Made by a program: the position numbers and the translations under genes | Notes under the pieces: model-generated | What the model saw: the letters and a program-made list of their open reading frames with translations, nothing else | What the model was told of the DNA's origin: nothing | Database searches by the model: none | Assembly: GCF_013141915.1 (NCBI RefSeq) | Contig: NZ_SROX01000001.1 | Span: forward strand, 806,001 to 870,000 | Source of the DNA: Cupriavidus necator | Lineage (GTDB): Bacteria > Pseudomonadota > Gammaproteobacteria > Burkholderiales > Burkholderiaceae | Direction of reading: 5' to 3' | DNA length: 64,000 nucleotides | In this document: positions 34,253 to 42,685 of the stretch, piece by piece | Numbering within the stretch: position 1 is the first letter of the stretch | How the letters are laid out: each line of letters begins with the position of its first letter

Positions 34253-35665
34253 TCAGTTCACCCGCATCACCGGCGGCGGCATCCAGGTGCCGTCCAGCAG
34301 CGCTTGTTCCGGCCAGTACGCACGCAGCATCATGTTCAGGCCGTCGGGCGGCGCCGGCAGCCAGTTGGCAGCCCTGGCGCCTGCCGGGCGCTCATGCTGG
34401 ATGTAGATGTCGAGCGAGCCGTCGCGGTTGTAGCGCAGGCGGTCGCGGCTGCCGATGGCATAGCGCTGGATCGGGTTCGGCACGAACGCCTGGCGTTCGT
34501 TGTACAGCGTCAGCGACCAGAACGCCCGCGCCGGCGGCAGCTGGTCCTTGTCGAAGTGCAGCACGTAGCGCGCCCCGCCCTGCAGCGGCTTGCCGTTGGC
34601 ATCGGTACGGGTGGAGGCGTAGATCGCATCCTCCGGCAGGTTGGCGCCCAGGCCTACCCACGCCGTGACCGCGCGGCGGCCATAGCTGGTGCCGTACGTG
34701 CCCAGGTCGCGATGCATGACCCAGCCATTGCCGGCGTCGGCGTTGCCCTTGCGCGCAGCCTGCACGATCGCCGCGAGCGCGGTAGTGGCGCCCTCCTGCA
34801 CCGCGCGCGCGGTGGAAGGTTCCATCACCGTAGTCTTGAACGGCACGCCGGGGCGGATCCCCATGCGGCGCATCTTTTCCACCATGGCGCTGTCGGCCGG
34901 CGCCGGCGGGTTGGCCGGCAGCAGTGCGGCAAAACGCGAGAAAAATGCCTGCGCGTCCATGGCCGCCACTTGCTCCACCGGAGAACTGTCCGGATCCAGC
35001 GCAGGCCGCGGGGCGGTCTTGTCCGGCACGCGGCGGCCGCCGCCCCAGGCCGACAGCGGCGTCAGCCGGTACTGGTCCTGCAGCCGGTGCACTGCCGGGA
35101 AGTCCTGCTTGCCGCTGGCCTGGGTGCGGCCGATCAGCCAGACCATCGACGTGGGCGAACGGATCTCCTGCACGCCCTTGGGCAACGTGCCGCGCCAGTC
35201 GGGACCGGTGATGGCGAAATTGCCGCGGCGGGTGCCGGTGGTGCGCTTGCCCGGCGCGGCAAACACATTGGTCCACGCATCCATCAGCGGCATCAGGTAA
35301 TAGCGCCCGCGCGTATCGGGCACCGACAGGATCACCGGCTCACGCGACAGGTCCAGCCACGCCGACGAGTACAGCGTGTCGGCATTAGGGCTGACCACCT
35401 CGGTGAAGCTGGCGTCGGGGAAAGTGCGCTTGTGGCTGAAGGTGTTGGCAGGCGTGCGCAGCGTCATCAGCTCGCGCGTCACGTCCATCAGCACCATTGG
35501 ATAGGCGAAAGTAAAGACCTCGGCGGACAAGGTCTTCATGGCCTGGTCGGACGGCGGCTGCTCGGTCGCCGCCGGGTTGCCGGCATAGTCAGGCCCGGTA
35601 GCGCAGCCAGAGAGCATGACGGCGAGCGTGACCGCGCCCGCCAGTTGACGAAGGATAGGCTTCAT
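34253..35665 (-). CDS. DUF1254/DUF1214 lipoprotein
   Basis: 470 residues. The N-terminus is a lipoprotein signal with lipobox LSGC (about residues 18-21), so it is membrane-tethered and periplasmic. The first part is DUF1254 (FTFAYPMVLMDVTRELM, VSPNADTLYSSAWLDL, GRYYLMPLMDAWTNVFAAPG) and the second DUF1214 (FWSLTLYNERQAFVPNPIQR, ILYIQHERP-like ending). These paired domains are common in proteobacteria; their biochemical role is unsettled. Single gene with its own terminator; no operon partner. Confidence 0.85.
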   Translation of the reverse strand: MKPILRQLAGAVTLAVMLSGCATGPDYAGNPAATEQPPSDQAMKTLSAEVFTFAYPMVLMDVTRELMTLRTPANTFSHKRTFPDASFTEVVSPNADTLYSSAWLDLSREPVILSVPDTRGRYYLMPLMDAWTNVFAAPGKRTTGTRRGNFAITGPDWRGTLPKGVQEIRSPTSMVWLIGRTQASGKQDFPAVHRLQDQYRLTPLSAWGGGRRVPDKTAPRPALDPDSSPVEQVAAMDAQAFFSRFAALLPANPPAPADSAMVEKMRRMGIRPGVPFKTTVMEPSTARAVQEGATTALAAIVQAARKGNADAGNGWVMHRDLGTYGTSYGRRAVTAWVGLGANLPEDAIYASTRTDANGKPLQGGARYVLHFDKDQLPPARAFWSLTLYNERQAFVPNPIQRYAIGSRDRLRYNRDGSLDIYIQHERPAGARAANWLPAPPDGLNMMLRAYWPEQALLDGTWMPPPVMRVN

Positions 35666-35897
35666 GACCCCGATTTCCCAAAGTTCTTGCGTGTTCTCCG
35701 GGCATTGCGGCTATGACTGCCGGCATGTCGTCCCGAAGGCGCATCTGTCCGTCCGCATCTTGTCCGGACGCTCCCGGCCTGTCAATTCCTCGAATGCGGG
35801 GATCGGAGGCCGGGCGCACCAACGGGGGAACGCAACGGCAAAGGGTGCATGATAAGCCACGCCGCCGGGCCGCGAAAAGGCCCCGGGCGGCGCCAGG

Positions 35898-36677
35898 TCA
35901 ACGACTCAGGAAATCGAGCACGACCTGAGCAAACGCCTGTGCCTGTTCCAGGTTGGAAATATGCGCGGCTTCCAGCTCGACGTAATGCGCGCCCGGAATC
36001 GTCTGCGCCAGGTACACGCCGTCGCGCGGGGGCGTAGGCAGGTCACCCGAGCCGGCAATCACGAGCGTCGGCGTGGCGATGCCGGCAATGTCGGCGCGCA
36101 GGTCGGCATCGCGCACGGCCAGGCAGTTGGCGGCATAGCCCGCGGCCGGGCTGGCGCTGAGCATGGCGCGCAGCGACGCCACCAGTTCCGGATGCGCGGC
36201 TGCGTAGTCCGGGGTGAGCCACTTGTCAACCACCGCCGCGGCGATCGACGCCGCCCCGTCGCGCTCGACCGCCGCGGCACGATTAGTCCAGTTCTCGGGC
36301 GGGCCGATATACGCGGCGGTATTGCACAGCACCAGCTTGCGCAGTCGCGCGCCGTGGTTCAGCGCCAGCCACATGCCGGTGATACCGCCCATCGACAGGC
36401 CGCAGAAGCTGGCCTGCGCGATGCCAAGATGATCGAGCAGCGCGATCACGTCGCCGCCCAGTTGCGCCATGCTGTAAGGACCGGGCGGCACCGACGACGC
36501 CCCATGCCCGCGCGTGTCATAGCGCAGCACGCGGAAATACTGGCTGAAGGCATCCACCTGCGGTGCCCACATGTCCAGGTTGGTGCCGAGCGAGTTGGAC
36601 AGCACCAGCACCGGCAGGTGCTCGGCGCCATCGAGGCGGTAGTTCAGGCGGACGTCGGGAAGATCTGCGAAGGGCAT
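35898..36677 (-). CDS. pcaD: 3-oxoadipate enol-lactonase PcaD
   Basis: Alpha/beta hydrolase of 259 residues that opens 3-oxoadipate enol-lactone to 3-oxoadipate in the beta-ketoadipate pathway. Nucleophile elbow GLSMGG (Ser near residue 94), acid in IAGSGDLPTPP, and His in ELEAAHISNLEQ. The opening LNYRLDGAEHLPVLVLSNSL and RYDTRGHGAS are typical of PcaD. It follows catC by 50 bases on the same strand, so the two act in sequence on muconolactone. The ring-cleavage and CoA-transferase genes are not in this window. Confidence 0.9.
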   Translation of the reverse strand: MPFADLPDVRLNYRLDGAEHLPVLVLSNSLGTNLDMWAPQVDAFSQYFRVLRYDTRGHGASSVPPGPYSMAQLGGDVIALLDHLGIAQASFCGLSMGGITGMWLALNHGARLRKLVLCNTAAYIGPPENWTNRAAAVERDGAASIAAAVVDKWLTPDYAAAHPELVASLRAMLSASPAAGYAANCLAVRDADLRADIAGIATPTLVIAGSGDLPTPPRDGVYLAQTIPGAHYVELEAAHISNLEQAQAFAQVVLDFLSR

Positions 36678-36727
36678 GGCGTTGGTCAGTCAGGGATCAC
36701 GGGCGGTGTTGCAGCGGTCGGGCCGGC

Positions 36728-37012
36728 TCAGTTCTGCGCGATGGCGGAACCGTGCTGGGCCAGCGGCGTGACCTGGATCTCCATGTACGGGTACAGCGGC
36801 AGCGCGGTCAGCAAGGTGTGCAGTTCATCGTTGTCGCTGACGTCAAAGATGCTGACGTTGGCATACTGGCCCACCACGCGCCACAGGTGGCGCCATTTGC
36901 CTTCGCGCTGCAGGCGCTGCGACATGGCCTTTTCATCGGCCTTGAGCTGCTCGACCAGCTTCGGGTCGAGCGATGCGGGAATCTTGACGGTCATTTCGGC
37001 CATGAACAGCAT
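36728..37012 (-). CDS. catC: Muconolactone delta-isomerase CatC
   Basis: 94-residue decameric-type isomerase converting muconolactone to 3-oxoadipate enol-lactone, the substrate of PcaD. Begins MLFMAEMTVKIP and contains RLQREGKWRHLWRVVGQYAN and LPLYPYMEIQVTPLAQH, all typical of CatC. It lies between the YciI-like gene and pcaD in a leftward cluster. Confidence 0.93.
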   Translation of the reverse strand: MLFMAEMTVKIPASLDPKLVEQLKADEKAMSQRLQREGKWRHLWRVVGQYANVSIFDVSDNDELHTLLTALPLYPYMEIQVTPLAQHGSAIAQN

Positions 37013-37059
37013 GGGGTCTCCTGGTGTTGAGGTTGAGATGGGGCGGCTTGCGCGGCGCG

Positions 37060-37356
37060 TCAGAGACGGCAGGTGCCGTCGAGATAGGCCTTGCGCCAGC
37101 GCATGATGCGCACTTCGGCAAACAGGCCCGCCGCGGCGAACGGGTCGGCGTCGATAAACCGCTGCGCGGCCTCGCGGCTGTCGACATCGACGATATAGAC
37201 GCCGCCGCCGGCATCAGAGCCGTCATCGTTGAGCTTGGCGCCGCACGCCAGCAGCAGCGCCTTGTTGGCGTCCAGGTAGTCCAGGTGGCTGGCGCGGTTG
37301 GCCTGGCGCACGTGCTGGTGGCCAGGCTTGTCAAAGGTTTCGATCAGGTACGGCAT
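37060..37356 (-). CDS. YciI-family protein
   Basis: 98 residues of the YciI/ferredoxin-like fold: YLIETFDKPG, RASHLDYLDANKALLLACGA, GGGVYIVDVDSREAAQRFID, DPFAAAGLF and MRWRKAYLDG. The conserved His (SHLDY) and Asp (DADPF) seen in catalytic YciI proteins such as the ClcF-type dehalogenase are present. Its place just upstream of catC suggests a role with a muconolactone-like compound or a side product. That is inference. Confidence 0.85.
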   Translation of the reverse strand: MPYLIETFDKPGHQHVRQANRASHLDYLDANKALLLACGAKLNDDGSDAGGGVYIVDVDSREAAQRFIDADPFAAAGLFAEVRIMRWRKAYLDGTCRL

Positions 37357-37392
37357 GCTTTCCTCCTGTCAGCCTTGCGGCCGGCGTCAAAG

Positions 37393-38733
37393 TCAGGCAA
37401 TCTGCGCGCCCCACAGCAGCATCGCAGCGATATAGATCAGGCCTACCCAGAACATCATGATCACGGTGTAGCCCATCACGTCCTTCAGGTTCAGCTTCGA
37501 CAACGCCAGCGCGGGCAGGATCCAGAACGGCTGCACCAGGTCGTTCCAGGCGTTGCCGAGCATCACCGACATCGAGGTCTGGCTGACCGAGCTGTTGATG
37601 GCCTTGGCCGCATCGACCATGAACGGGCCCTGGATTACCCAGTGGCCGCCGCCCGACGGCGCGAAGAAGTTGATCACGAAGGAACTGACCAGGCCCCAGA
37701 ACGGCAGCGTCTGCGGCGTGGCGATATCGACGAAAACGCGCGAGATGGTGTCCACCAGCCCCGAGCCCGCCATGATCGCCATGATGCCCGCATAGAACGG
37801 ATACTGCAGGATGATGCCGGAAATGGTCTTGATGCCTTCGTTGAGCTTGGCCACGTAGTTGACCGGCGTGCCCAGCAGCAGCACGCCCCCGAACAGGATC
37901 AGGAAGTTGATCAGGTTAAGGTCCAGCGAGCCGCCCTGGGTGAAGTAGATGACGGCATAGGCCATGCCGCACAGCCCGATCGCCAGGCTCAGGATGCGGC
38001 TGTTGTTCAGGCGCCCGGCCAGGGTGTTCTCGCCGCCGATGCTGTGGGCCGCGCCGGCCTCGGCCTGGGCCGGTTCCTGGTCGCGGCGGATCTCGACCAC
38101 TTCGGCCGGAAGGCGTGGGTGCAGCCAGGCGTTGAGCAGCGGCAGGGTGACGATGACCGCCAGGCTGGTCAGCAGCATCGGCGTCGAGAAGATGGTTTCA
38201 GACAGCGGGATCACGCCCATCGCCTTTTCCATCGGGTGTCCCGGAGTCGAGATCAGCACCGGGATGCTGGCCGACAGGCCCAGCCCGTACAGGGTGAAAC
38301 CGCTGTATGCGGAAGCGATGATCAGCGGGTAATGCACGCCGCGAACCTTCAGCGCCAGCTTCTTGGCGATGATGCCGCCGATGACCAGCCCGAAGCCCCA
38401 GTTCAGGTAGCTGCCGATGCCGCCCACCAGCGTGGCGACGATGATCGCCGTGCGCGGCGTATGCACGGCGCCGACGATGCGGTCGAGCATGCGGTCGGTC
38501 AGCGGCGCGGTAGCCAGCACGTAGCCCATCGCCAGGATCACGGCCATCTGCGTGGTGAAGGCCAGCAGGTTCCAGAAGCCCTTGCCCCAGCTGGCGATCA
38601 CCGCCGGGGCCGCTTGTCCCTGCACCAGCACCGCCAAGGCCATCGTCAGCAGCGTCAGGCCGATGGCAAACACGAAGGGATCCGGCAGGTACCGGCGCAT
38701 GAGTTCGGTGAAGAACCCGGCGATCTTGTTCAT
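37393..38733 (-). CDS. Short-chain fatty acid transporter family (AtoE-like)
   Basis: 446 residues, about a dozen hydrophobic segments, in the AtoE/SCFA transporter family. Visible: LPDPFVFAIGLTLLTMALAV, FWNLLAFTTQMAVILAMGYV, YLNWGFGLVIGGIIAKKLAL and the conserved FFAPSGGGHWVIQGPF with WNDLVQPFWILPAL. It is first in the leftward cluster with YciI, catC and pcaD. In that setting it could import an organic acid feeding or leaving the beta-ketoadipate route; the actual substrate is not known. Confidence 0.85.
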   Translation of the reverse strand: MNKIAGFFTELMRRYLPDPFVFAIGLTLLTMALAVLVQGQAAPAVIASWGKGFWNLLAFTTQMAVILAMGYVLATAPLTDRMLDRIVGAVHTPRTAIIVATLVGGIGSYLNWGFGLVIGGIIAKKLALKVRGVHYPLIIASAYSGFTLYGLGLSASIPVLISTPGHPMEKAMGVIPLSETIFSTPMLLTSLAVIVTLPLLNAWLHPRLPAEVVEIRRDQEPAQAEAGAAHSIGGENTLAGRLNNSRILSLAIGLCGMAYAVIYFTQGGSLDLNLINFLILFGGVLLLGTPVNYVAKLNEGIKTISGIILQYPFYAGIMAIMAGSGLVDTISRVFVDIATPQTLPFWGLVSSFVINFFAPSGGGHWVIQGPFMVDAAKAINSSVSQTSMSVMLGNAWNDLVQPFWILPALALSKLNLKDVMGYTVIMMFWVGLIYIAAMLLWGAQIA

Positions 38734-38770
38734 GGCTTCCTTGTCTACAGAGTCGACTAAAGTTACGCCA

Positions 38771-38796
38771 TTCGAACTACGGTTCTATATGCGAAC
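38771..38796. promoter_or_regulatory. Candidate operator upstream of the AtoE-catC-pcaD cluster
   Basis: GTTC (38782-38785) and GAAC (38793-38796) are inverted, seven bases apart, next to a TTCGAA palindrome (38771-38776). On the minus strand this gives three GTTCG/GAAC elements at about 10-base spacing, reminiscent of IclR-type Pca/Pob operators. It lies 38-63 bases upstream of the first gene. Weak, shape-based evidence. Confidence 0.3.
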
Positions 38797-38931
38797 TTCA
38801 AAACGGCGCGTGGCTATGCTAATGGCCGGTCGACCGGTAGGTCAAGGAAATGGGAAGCCGCTATTACCGCTATTTAGCGCAATAGTTACTCGCTGGTGGG
38901 CCCGGTATTTTCGCGAAAGCGACTGCGCGGC

Positions 38932-39309
38932 TCAGTACCGCATCTGTACATCGTCGACCTTGCCGGTGCGCGCGTTGTACAGGCAGGCGTAGTGGAAGCC
39001 AATCGCGGACGAGCTGTCGTCCGGCTCGAACACGCCTTCGCCGTTGACCGAGGTCTGCGCATTGGGGCGCTGGTAGTACTGCTCGCGGTCGGCCATCAGC
39101 ATGATGCTGCCAGGCTGCGGATAGCGGCGCTGGAGGGCTTCCGCCACCGCGGGCTCGCAGGCCGCGGATGCCGCCCGGGACATGGCCTGGGCGTCGACGG
39201 TGATGCGGGTGGTGGGCGGCGGCGCTGGGCGCGGTGCCAGCTGCGGCGGCGTCGCGCAGGCCGCCAGCAGGCACGCAACCGGCAGGCACAGGTAAGAAGC
39301 TCGGATCAC
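38932..39309 (-). CDS. Small lipoprotein, unknown function
   Basis: 125 residues. I choose GTG 39309 because GGAGGAGG lies immediately upstream; an in-frame TTG at 39324 would sit before that site. Signal with lipobox LLAAC (Cys near residue 17), then a Pro-rich linker (PPQLAPRPAPPPTT) and a small domain with two Cys (ACEPAVAEAL, YACLYNARTG) that may form a disulfide. No family recognised. It is divergent from the Nudix fusion gene. Confidence 0.7.
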   Translation of the reverse strand: MIRASYLCLPVACLLAACATPPQLAPRPAPPPTTRITVDAQAMSRAASAACEPAVAEALQRRYPQPGSIMLMADREQYYQRPNAQTSVNGEGVFEPDDSSSAIGFHYACLYNARTGKVDDVQMRY

Positions 39310-39556
39310 GCGGACCTCCTCCAATAGGAACGCCGGCGGTGGCGCTCCAGAAAGTGAAGCGGAGCCATCAGGTTACTGCGTGTGGCCGGAAAAGCCAAAG
39401 CCCGCCCGCCGCCGCCGCCGGCCCGGCACGGCCGCCGAAGCGGCCGCGGCGCCGGGATTGCCCGGACTTTCGAATCCGCGAACGCGGCTAAACTAGCGCA
39501 CGCGGCCGTGCCATGCACCCTGGCGCGCCGCGCATACAACCCACGATGCCGACACA

Positions 39557-41254
39557 ATGACAACCACAGAGACAAGCGGCAACCGCCCTGCCACCCCCAC
39601 GCCGCTGTTGCGTACGGCCGCCAGCCTGCTGGTGGTGCGCGACGCGTCCGCCGGCATGGAAGTGCTGCTGGTGCGCCGCGTCGAACGCGCCAATGACCGC
39701 AGCAGCGGTGCTTATGTTTTTCCCGGCGGCACCCTCGATGCGCAAGACCGGCACCTGCACGCGCACGCCCACGGCCTCGATGACGTGCTCGCCAGCGAAC
39801 GCCTGGGCCTGCCTGCCAGCGGGCTGGACTTCTACCTGGCTGCCGTGCGCGAATGCTTCGAAGAGGCCGGCCTGCTGTTCGCCTGCGATGCTCAAGGGCG
39901 CCTGCGCGCGCCGCACGAGCTCGACGCCGCGCAGCAAGCCCTGCTGCGCGAGGCCGTGCAGCGCGGCGGCCCGGGACTGGCCCACGCCTGCGAGCAGCTG
40001 GGCCTGCGCCTGGCAACTGACCGCCTGGCCTATCACAGCTACTGGCTGACGCCGCCCGGCCTGCCCAAGCGTTTCGATACCCGCTTCTTTGTCGCCATCG
40101 CTCCCGAAGGCCAGCTTGCCGTGCCCGACGGCACCGAGATCGTAGAGCACCGCTGGGTGCGCCCGGCCGAGGCCGCCGACCCGGCCAGCGGCCTGCCGAT
40201 GATGCACGTCACGCGCCGGACGCTGAGCTCGATCGCACAGTTCGACACCGCCGCCACGTGCTTCGCCTATTTCTCGCAGTTGCGCGGCATTGCCTGCATC
40301 ATGCCGCGCCTCGCCACCGGTGCGGCGGGGGTACGCCCGGTGATGCCGAACGAGCCGTGCTACGCCGAGATCGGCCGCATCGACCCTGACGGCACGGTGC
40401 ACGGGCGCTACGAGCTTGCACCTGGCGTGCCGGTGCAGTTGTCAGAGCGGGTATGGCGCGTCACCGCCAACAATGGCAGCGTGATGACCGGCCCCGGCAC
40501 CAACACCTACCTGGTCGGTGGCGGCGCTCGCAACGAATGGGCCGTGATCGATCCGGGCCCGGACGATGCCGAGCATGTACGCGCCATCCTCGCAGCGGCG
40601 CCCGGCCCGATCCGCTGGATACTCGCCACGCACACGCACCTGGACCATTCTCCCGCGGCGGCGGCGTTGCAGGCCGCCACCGGGGCCACCGTGCTGGGAC
40701 GTGCTGCTCCCGCGGGGCCGTGGCAGGACGCCAGCTTCGCACCGCAGCGCGAACTGGTGCACGGCGAGCGCCTGGCGCTGGCCGAAGCCTGCACCCTGCG
40801 GGTCTGCCACACCCCCGGCCATGCGTCCAACCACCTCTGCTACCTGCTGGAGGAAGAAAAGACACTCTTCACCGGTGACCACGTGATGCAGGGATCGACG
40901 GTCGTGATCGGCCCGCCCGACGGCGACATGCGCGCCTACCTCGACTCGCTCGCGGCCCTGCAGGAAGAAGACCTCGAGTGGCTGGCGCCAGGGCACGGTT
41001 TCCTGATCGCGCGCCCGCAGGACGCCATCCGCATCCTGGTGCGACACCGCCAGCAGCGCGAGGCCAAGGTGGCCGGCGCGCTGCGCCAGTTTGGCCCTGC
41101 TCCGCTCGGCGACCTTGTGCTGCGCGTCTATGACGATGTGCCGCCGCGCCTGCATCCGGTCGCGCAGCGCTCGCTGCTGGCGCACCTGCTCAAGCTGCGC
41201 GACGAAGGCAGGGCGCAGGAGGCGGATGGCGTCTGGTCGGAGGCCGCGGGCTGA
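39557..41254 (+). CDS. Nudix hydrolase / metallo-beta-lactamase fusion protein
   Basis: 565 residues with two enzyme domains. Residues 20-250 are Nudix-like: GAYVFPGGTLDAQD followed by the helix AAVRECFEEAGLLF (box residues RE..EE.G). Residues 295-490 are a metallo-beta-lactamase fold with metal motif THTHLDHSPAA, then HTPGHASNHLCYLLEE, LFTGDHVMQGS and LAPGHG, most like LACTB2/RNase-type members. A C-terminal winged-helix-like tail follows (LGDLVLRVYDDVPPRLHPVA, LLAHLLKLRDEGRA), as in LACTB2. Such a fusion could act on a nucleotide or acyl-CoA-type substrate; the substrate is unknown. Confidence 0.83.
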   Translation: MTTTETSGNRPATPTPLLRTAASLLVVRDASAGMEVLLVRRVERANDRSSGAYVFPGGTLDAQDRHLHAHAHGLDDVLASERLGLPASGLDFYLAAVRECFEEAGLLFACDAQGRLRAPHELDAAQQALLREAVQRGGPGLAHACEQLGLRLATDRLAYHSYWLTPPGLPKRFDTRFFVAIAPEGQLAVPDGTEIVEHRWVRPAEAADPASGLPMMHVTRRTLSSIAQFDTAATCFAYFSQLRGIACIMPRLATGAAGVRPVMPNEPCYAEIGRIDPDGTVHGRYELAPGVPVQLSERVWRVTANNGSVMTGPGTNTYLVGGGARNEWAVIDPGPDDAEHVRAILAAAPGPIRWILATHTHLDHSPAAAALQAATGATVLGRAAPAGPWQDASFAPQRELVHGERLALAEACTLRVCHTPGHASNHLCYLLEEEKTLFTGDHVMQGSTVVIGPPDGDMRAYLDSLAALQEEDLEWLAPGHGFLIARPQDAIRILVRHRQQREAKVAGALRQFGPAPLGDLVLRVYDDVPPRLHPVAQRSLLAHLLKLRDEGRAQEADGVWSEAAG

Positions 41255-41292
41255 TGCCGGCGGCGGCGGATGAGGATTTTTCGGCGGGGGGC

Positions 41293-41320
41293 TTGCGCAA
41301 ATGAATAATTGCGATACAAT
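41293..41320 (+). promoter_or_regulatory. Sigma-70 promoter of tRNA-Arg
   Basis: TTGCGC (41293-41298) and TACAAT (41315-41320) with a 16-base spacer, about 15 bases before the mature tRNA. Good agreement with the vegetative consensus. Confidence 0.75.
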
Positions 41321-41334
41321 TGCGCCTCTCGTGT

Positions 41335-41411
41335 GCGGCTGTAGCTCAGTTGGATAGAGTACTTGGCTACGAACCAAGGGGTCGTGGGTTCGAATCCTGC
41401 CAGCCGCGCCA
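41335..41411 (+). tRNA. tRNA-Arg (anticodon ACG)
   Basis: 77 bases with encoded CCA. Acceptor GCGGCTG/CAGCCGC, D arm with AGTTGGATA, anticodon stem CTTGG/CCAAG around CTACGAA (anticodon ACG at 41369-41371), T arm with GGTTCGAATCC. The A34 is presumably edited to inosine to read CGN codons. Confidence 0.97.
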
Positions 41412-41424
41412 CCTATGCAGAAAG

Positions 41425-41457
41425 AAAAAGGGCTTCCGGAAACGGAAGCCCTTTTTT
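41425..41457 (+). terminator. Intrinsic terminator after tRNA-Arg
   Basis: GGGCTTCCG-GAAA-CGGAAGCCC hairpin with an A run before it and a TTTTTT tract after it. A textbook rho-independent terminator, usable in both directions. Confidence 0.92.
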
Positions 41458-41518
41458 CATTGCCGCGCGTCCGTCGCGCGCCGCTGCCCCCACCGCTCCT
41501 GCGACCACCCGACCATCC

Positions 41519-42433
41519 TTACCACCGATAGCGCGCGCCGACAGTGCCGCTCGGGTTGCGCCCCGCCCGGACCTTGAACCACAGCTTCATGCCTGTCTTG
41601 GTATTGCCATGCGCGCCGATATTGAACGAGAACAATCCGCGCAGCAGGTCGGCATCGATCTTGGTGCCGTTGATATTGATGACCTGCTTGCGGCTGTCCT
41701 GCCACCAGTCGGCCTCGACGAACGGATAGATGCCGGCCAGCCGCGTGGGCTGCGCGCCGTACAGGCGCACGCCGATGCCGGTGGCACTGGCATCGCCGGG
41801 CATGGCTTGCGGCGGCATCTCCGGGGCCGCGCTCATGCCTGGCTGGTAGGCCAGTTGCAGCCGCGGCTGGATGGTCAGCCCGCCGGCGCGCGCCACCACG
41901 GCATCGACAGCGAGCGCCATGGTGCGCACCCGATTGTCGGCAAAGCCGCTGGCAGTGGTGATGTCATCGAGATGCAGCGACAGCCGGCGCGGACGCTCCG
42001 GCATGGCCGCGGTCTCGCGGTCCACGGCGGCAAGACCTGGGGCATCGTCATCGGGCCCGGCGCCGATGGCGCGCGGCAATGCGGAAGCAGATGGGGATGG
42101 CGGCGGCACCGCCGCGTATTCGACGACCACCGGCTCCACGGGCTGGACCATCCAGCCGCTCGCTTCGGAGCCGTCGGCCAGCTGCTTGAAAGCCTGCGCC
42201 GCTTCCGCCAGCCCCGGCTGCGCCAGGCTGGCCTGCAACGGCGGATCAGAACCGGAAGCGCCCTGGTAATCAGGCAAGGCTTCGTCTGCGTGGGCCAGCG
42301 TACACATCAGCATGGCCAGGATGGCGCAGTAATGCAGGTGATGGTGGACGATGCCGGGGTGCGCGGCACAGCCGTGCCATCCGGGGTTCGTCCCCGCCTC
42401 CCTTTCTCTCGATGATGACAAGACCACAGTCAT
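41519..42433 (-). CDS. Exported protein, possibly outer-membrane associated, unknown function
   Basis: 304 residues from ATG 42433, behind AAGGTGG. A late hydrophobic segment (YCAILAMLMCTLAHADE) looks like the core of a signal peptide, so the true start may be further in. A Pro/Ala-rich region (about 80-140) leads to a C-terminal half of alternating strands ending in GTVGARYRW; an aromatic last residue and amphipathic strands suggest a beta-barrel or porin-like part (RLYGAQPTRLAGIYPFVEAD, GTKIDADLLRGLFSFNIGAH). Family not recognised. It is divergent from the diguanylate cyclase gene. Confidence 0.6.
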   Translation of the reverse strand: MTVVLSSSREREAGTNPGWHGCAAHPGIVHHHLHYCAILAMLMCTLAHADEALPDYQGASGSDPPLQASLAQPGLAEAAQAFKQLADGSEASGWMVQPVEPVVVEYAAVPPPSPSASALPRAIGAGPDDDAPGLAAVDRETAAMPERPRRLSLHLDDITTASGFADNRVRTMALAVDAVVARAGGLTIQPRLQLAYQPGMSAAPEMPPQAMPGDASATGIGVRLYGAQPTRLAGIYPFVEADWWQDSRKQVININGTKIDADLLRGLFSFNIGAHGNTKTGMKLWFKVRAGRNPSGTVGARYRW

Positions 42434-42685
42434 GGCAACCACCTTCGGGACGTTATAAGAGCCTGCCCGATGAGCTTGAGCATAGGTCAAAATGCCCTGC
42501 CAGCGTTAGCCGGGAATGTTCGGCGGCGCGCGCCCCGGCAAGCCTGCGGCACAGCGCCGCACGGGGGTGTGGCTGGCGCGAATTGCGGAAGTTTTGGACA
42601 GGTGCCGCAGCCTTTTCGTCAATAATGTCGGCAATGACAAAATTTCCACGCATGGCCCGGCCGCTGGCTGCCGGGTGGAGACAGC

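Noticed and set aside
41335..41411. tRNA-Arg as an integration site
   Set aside because: No integrase gene and no repeated tRNA 3' end seen nearby; flanking genes look ordinary.
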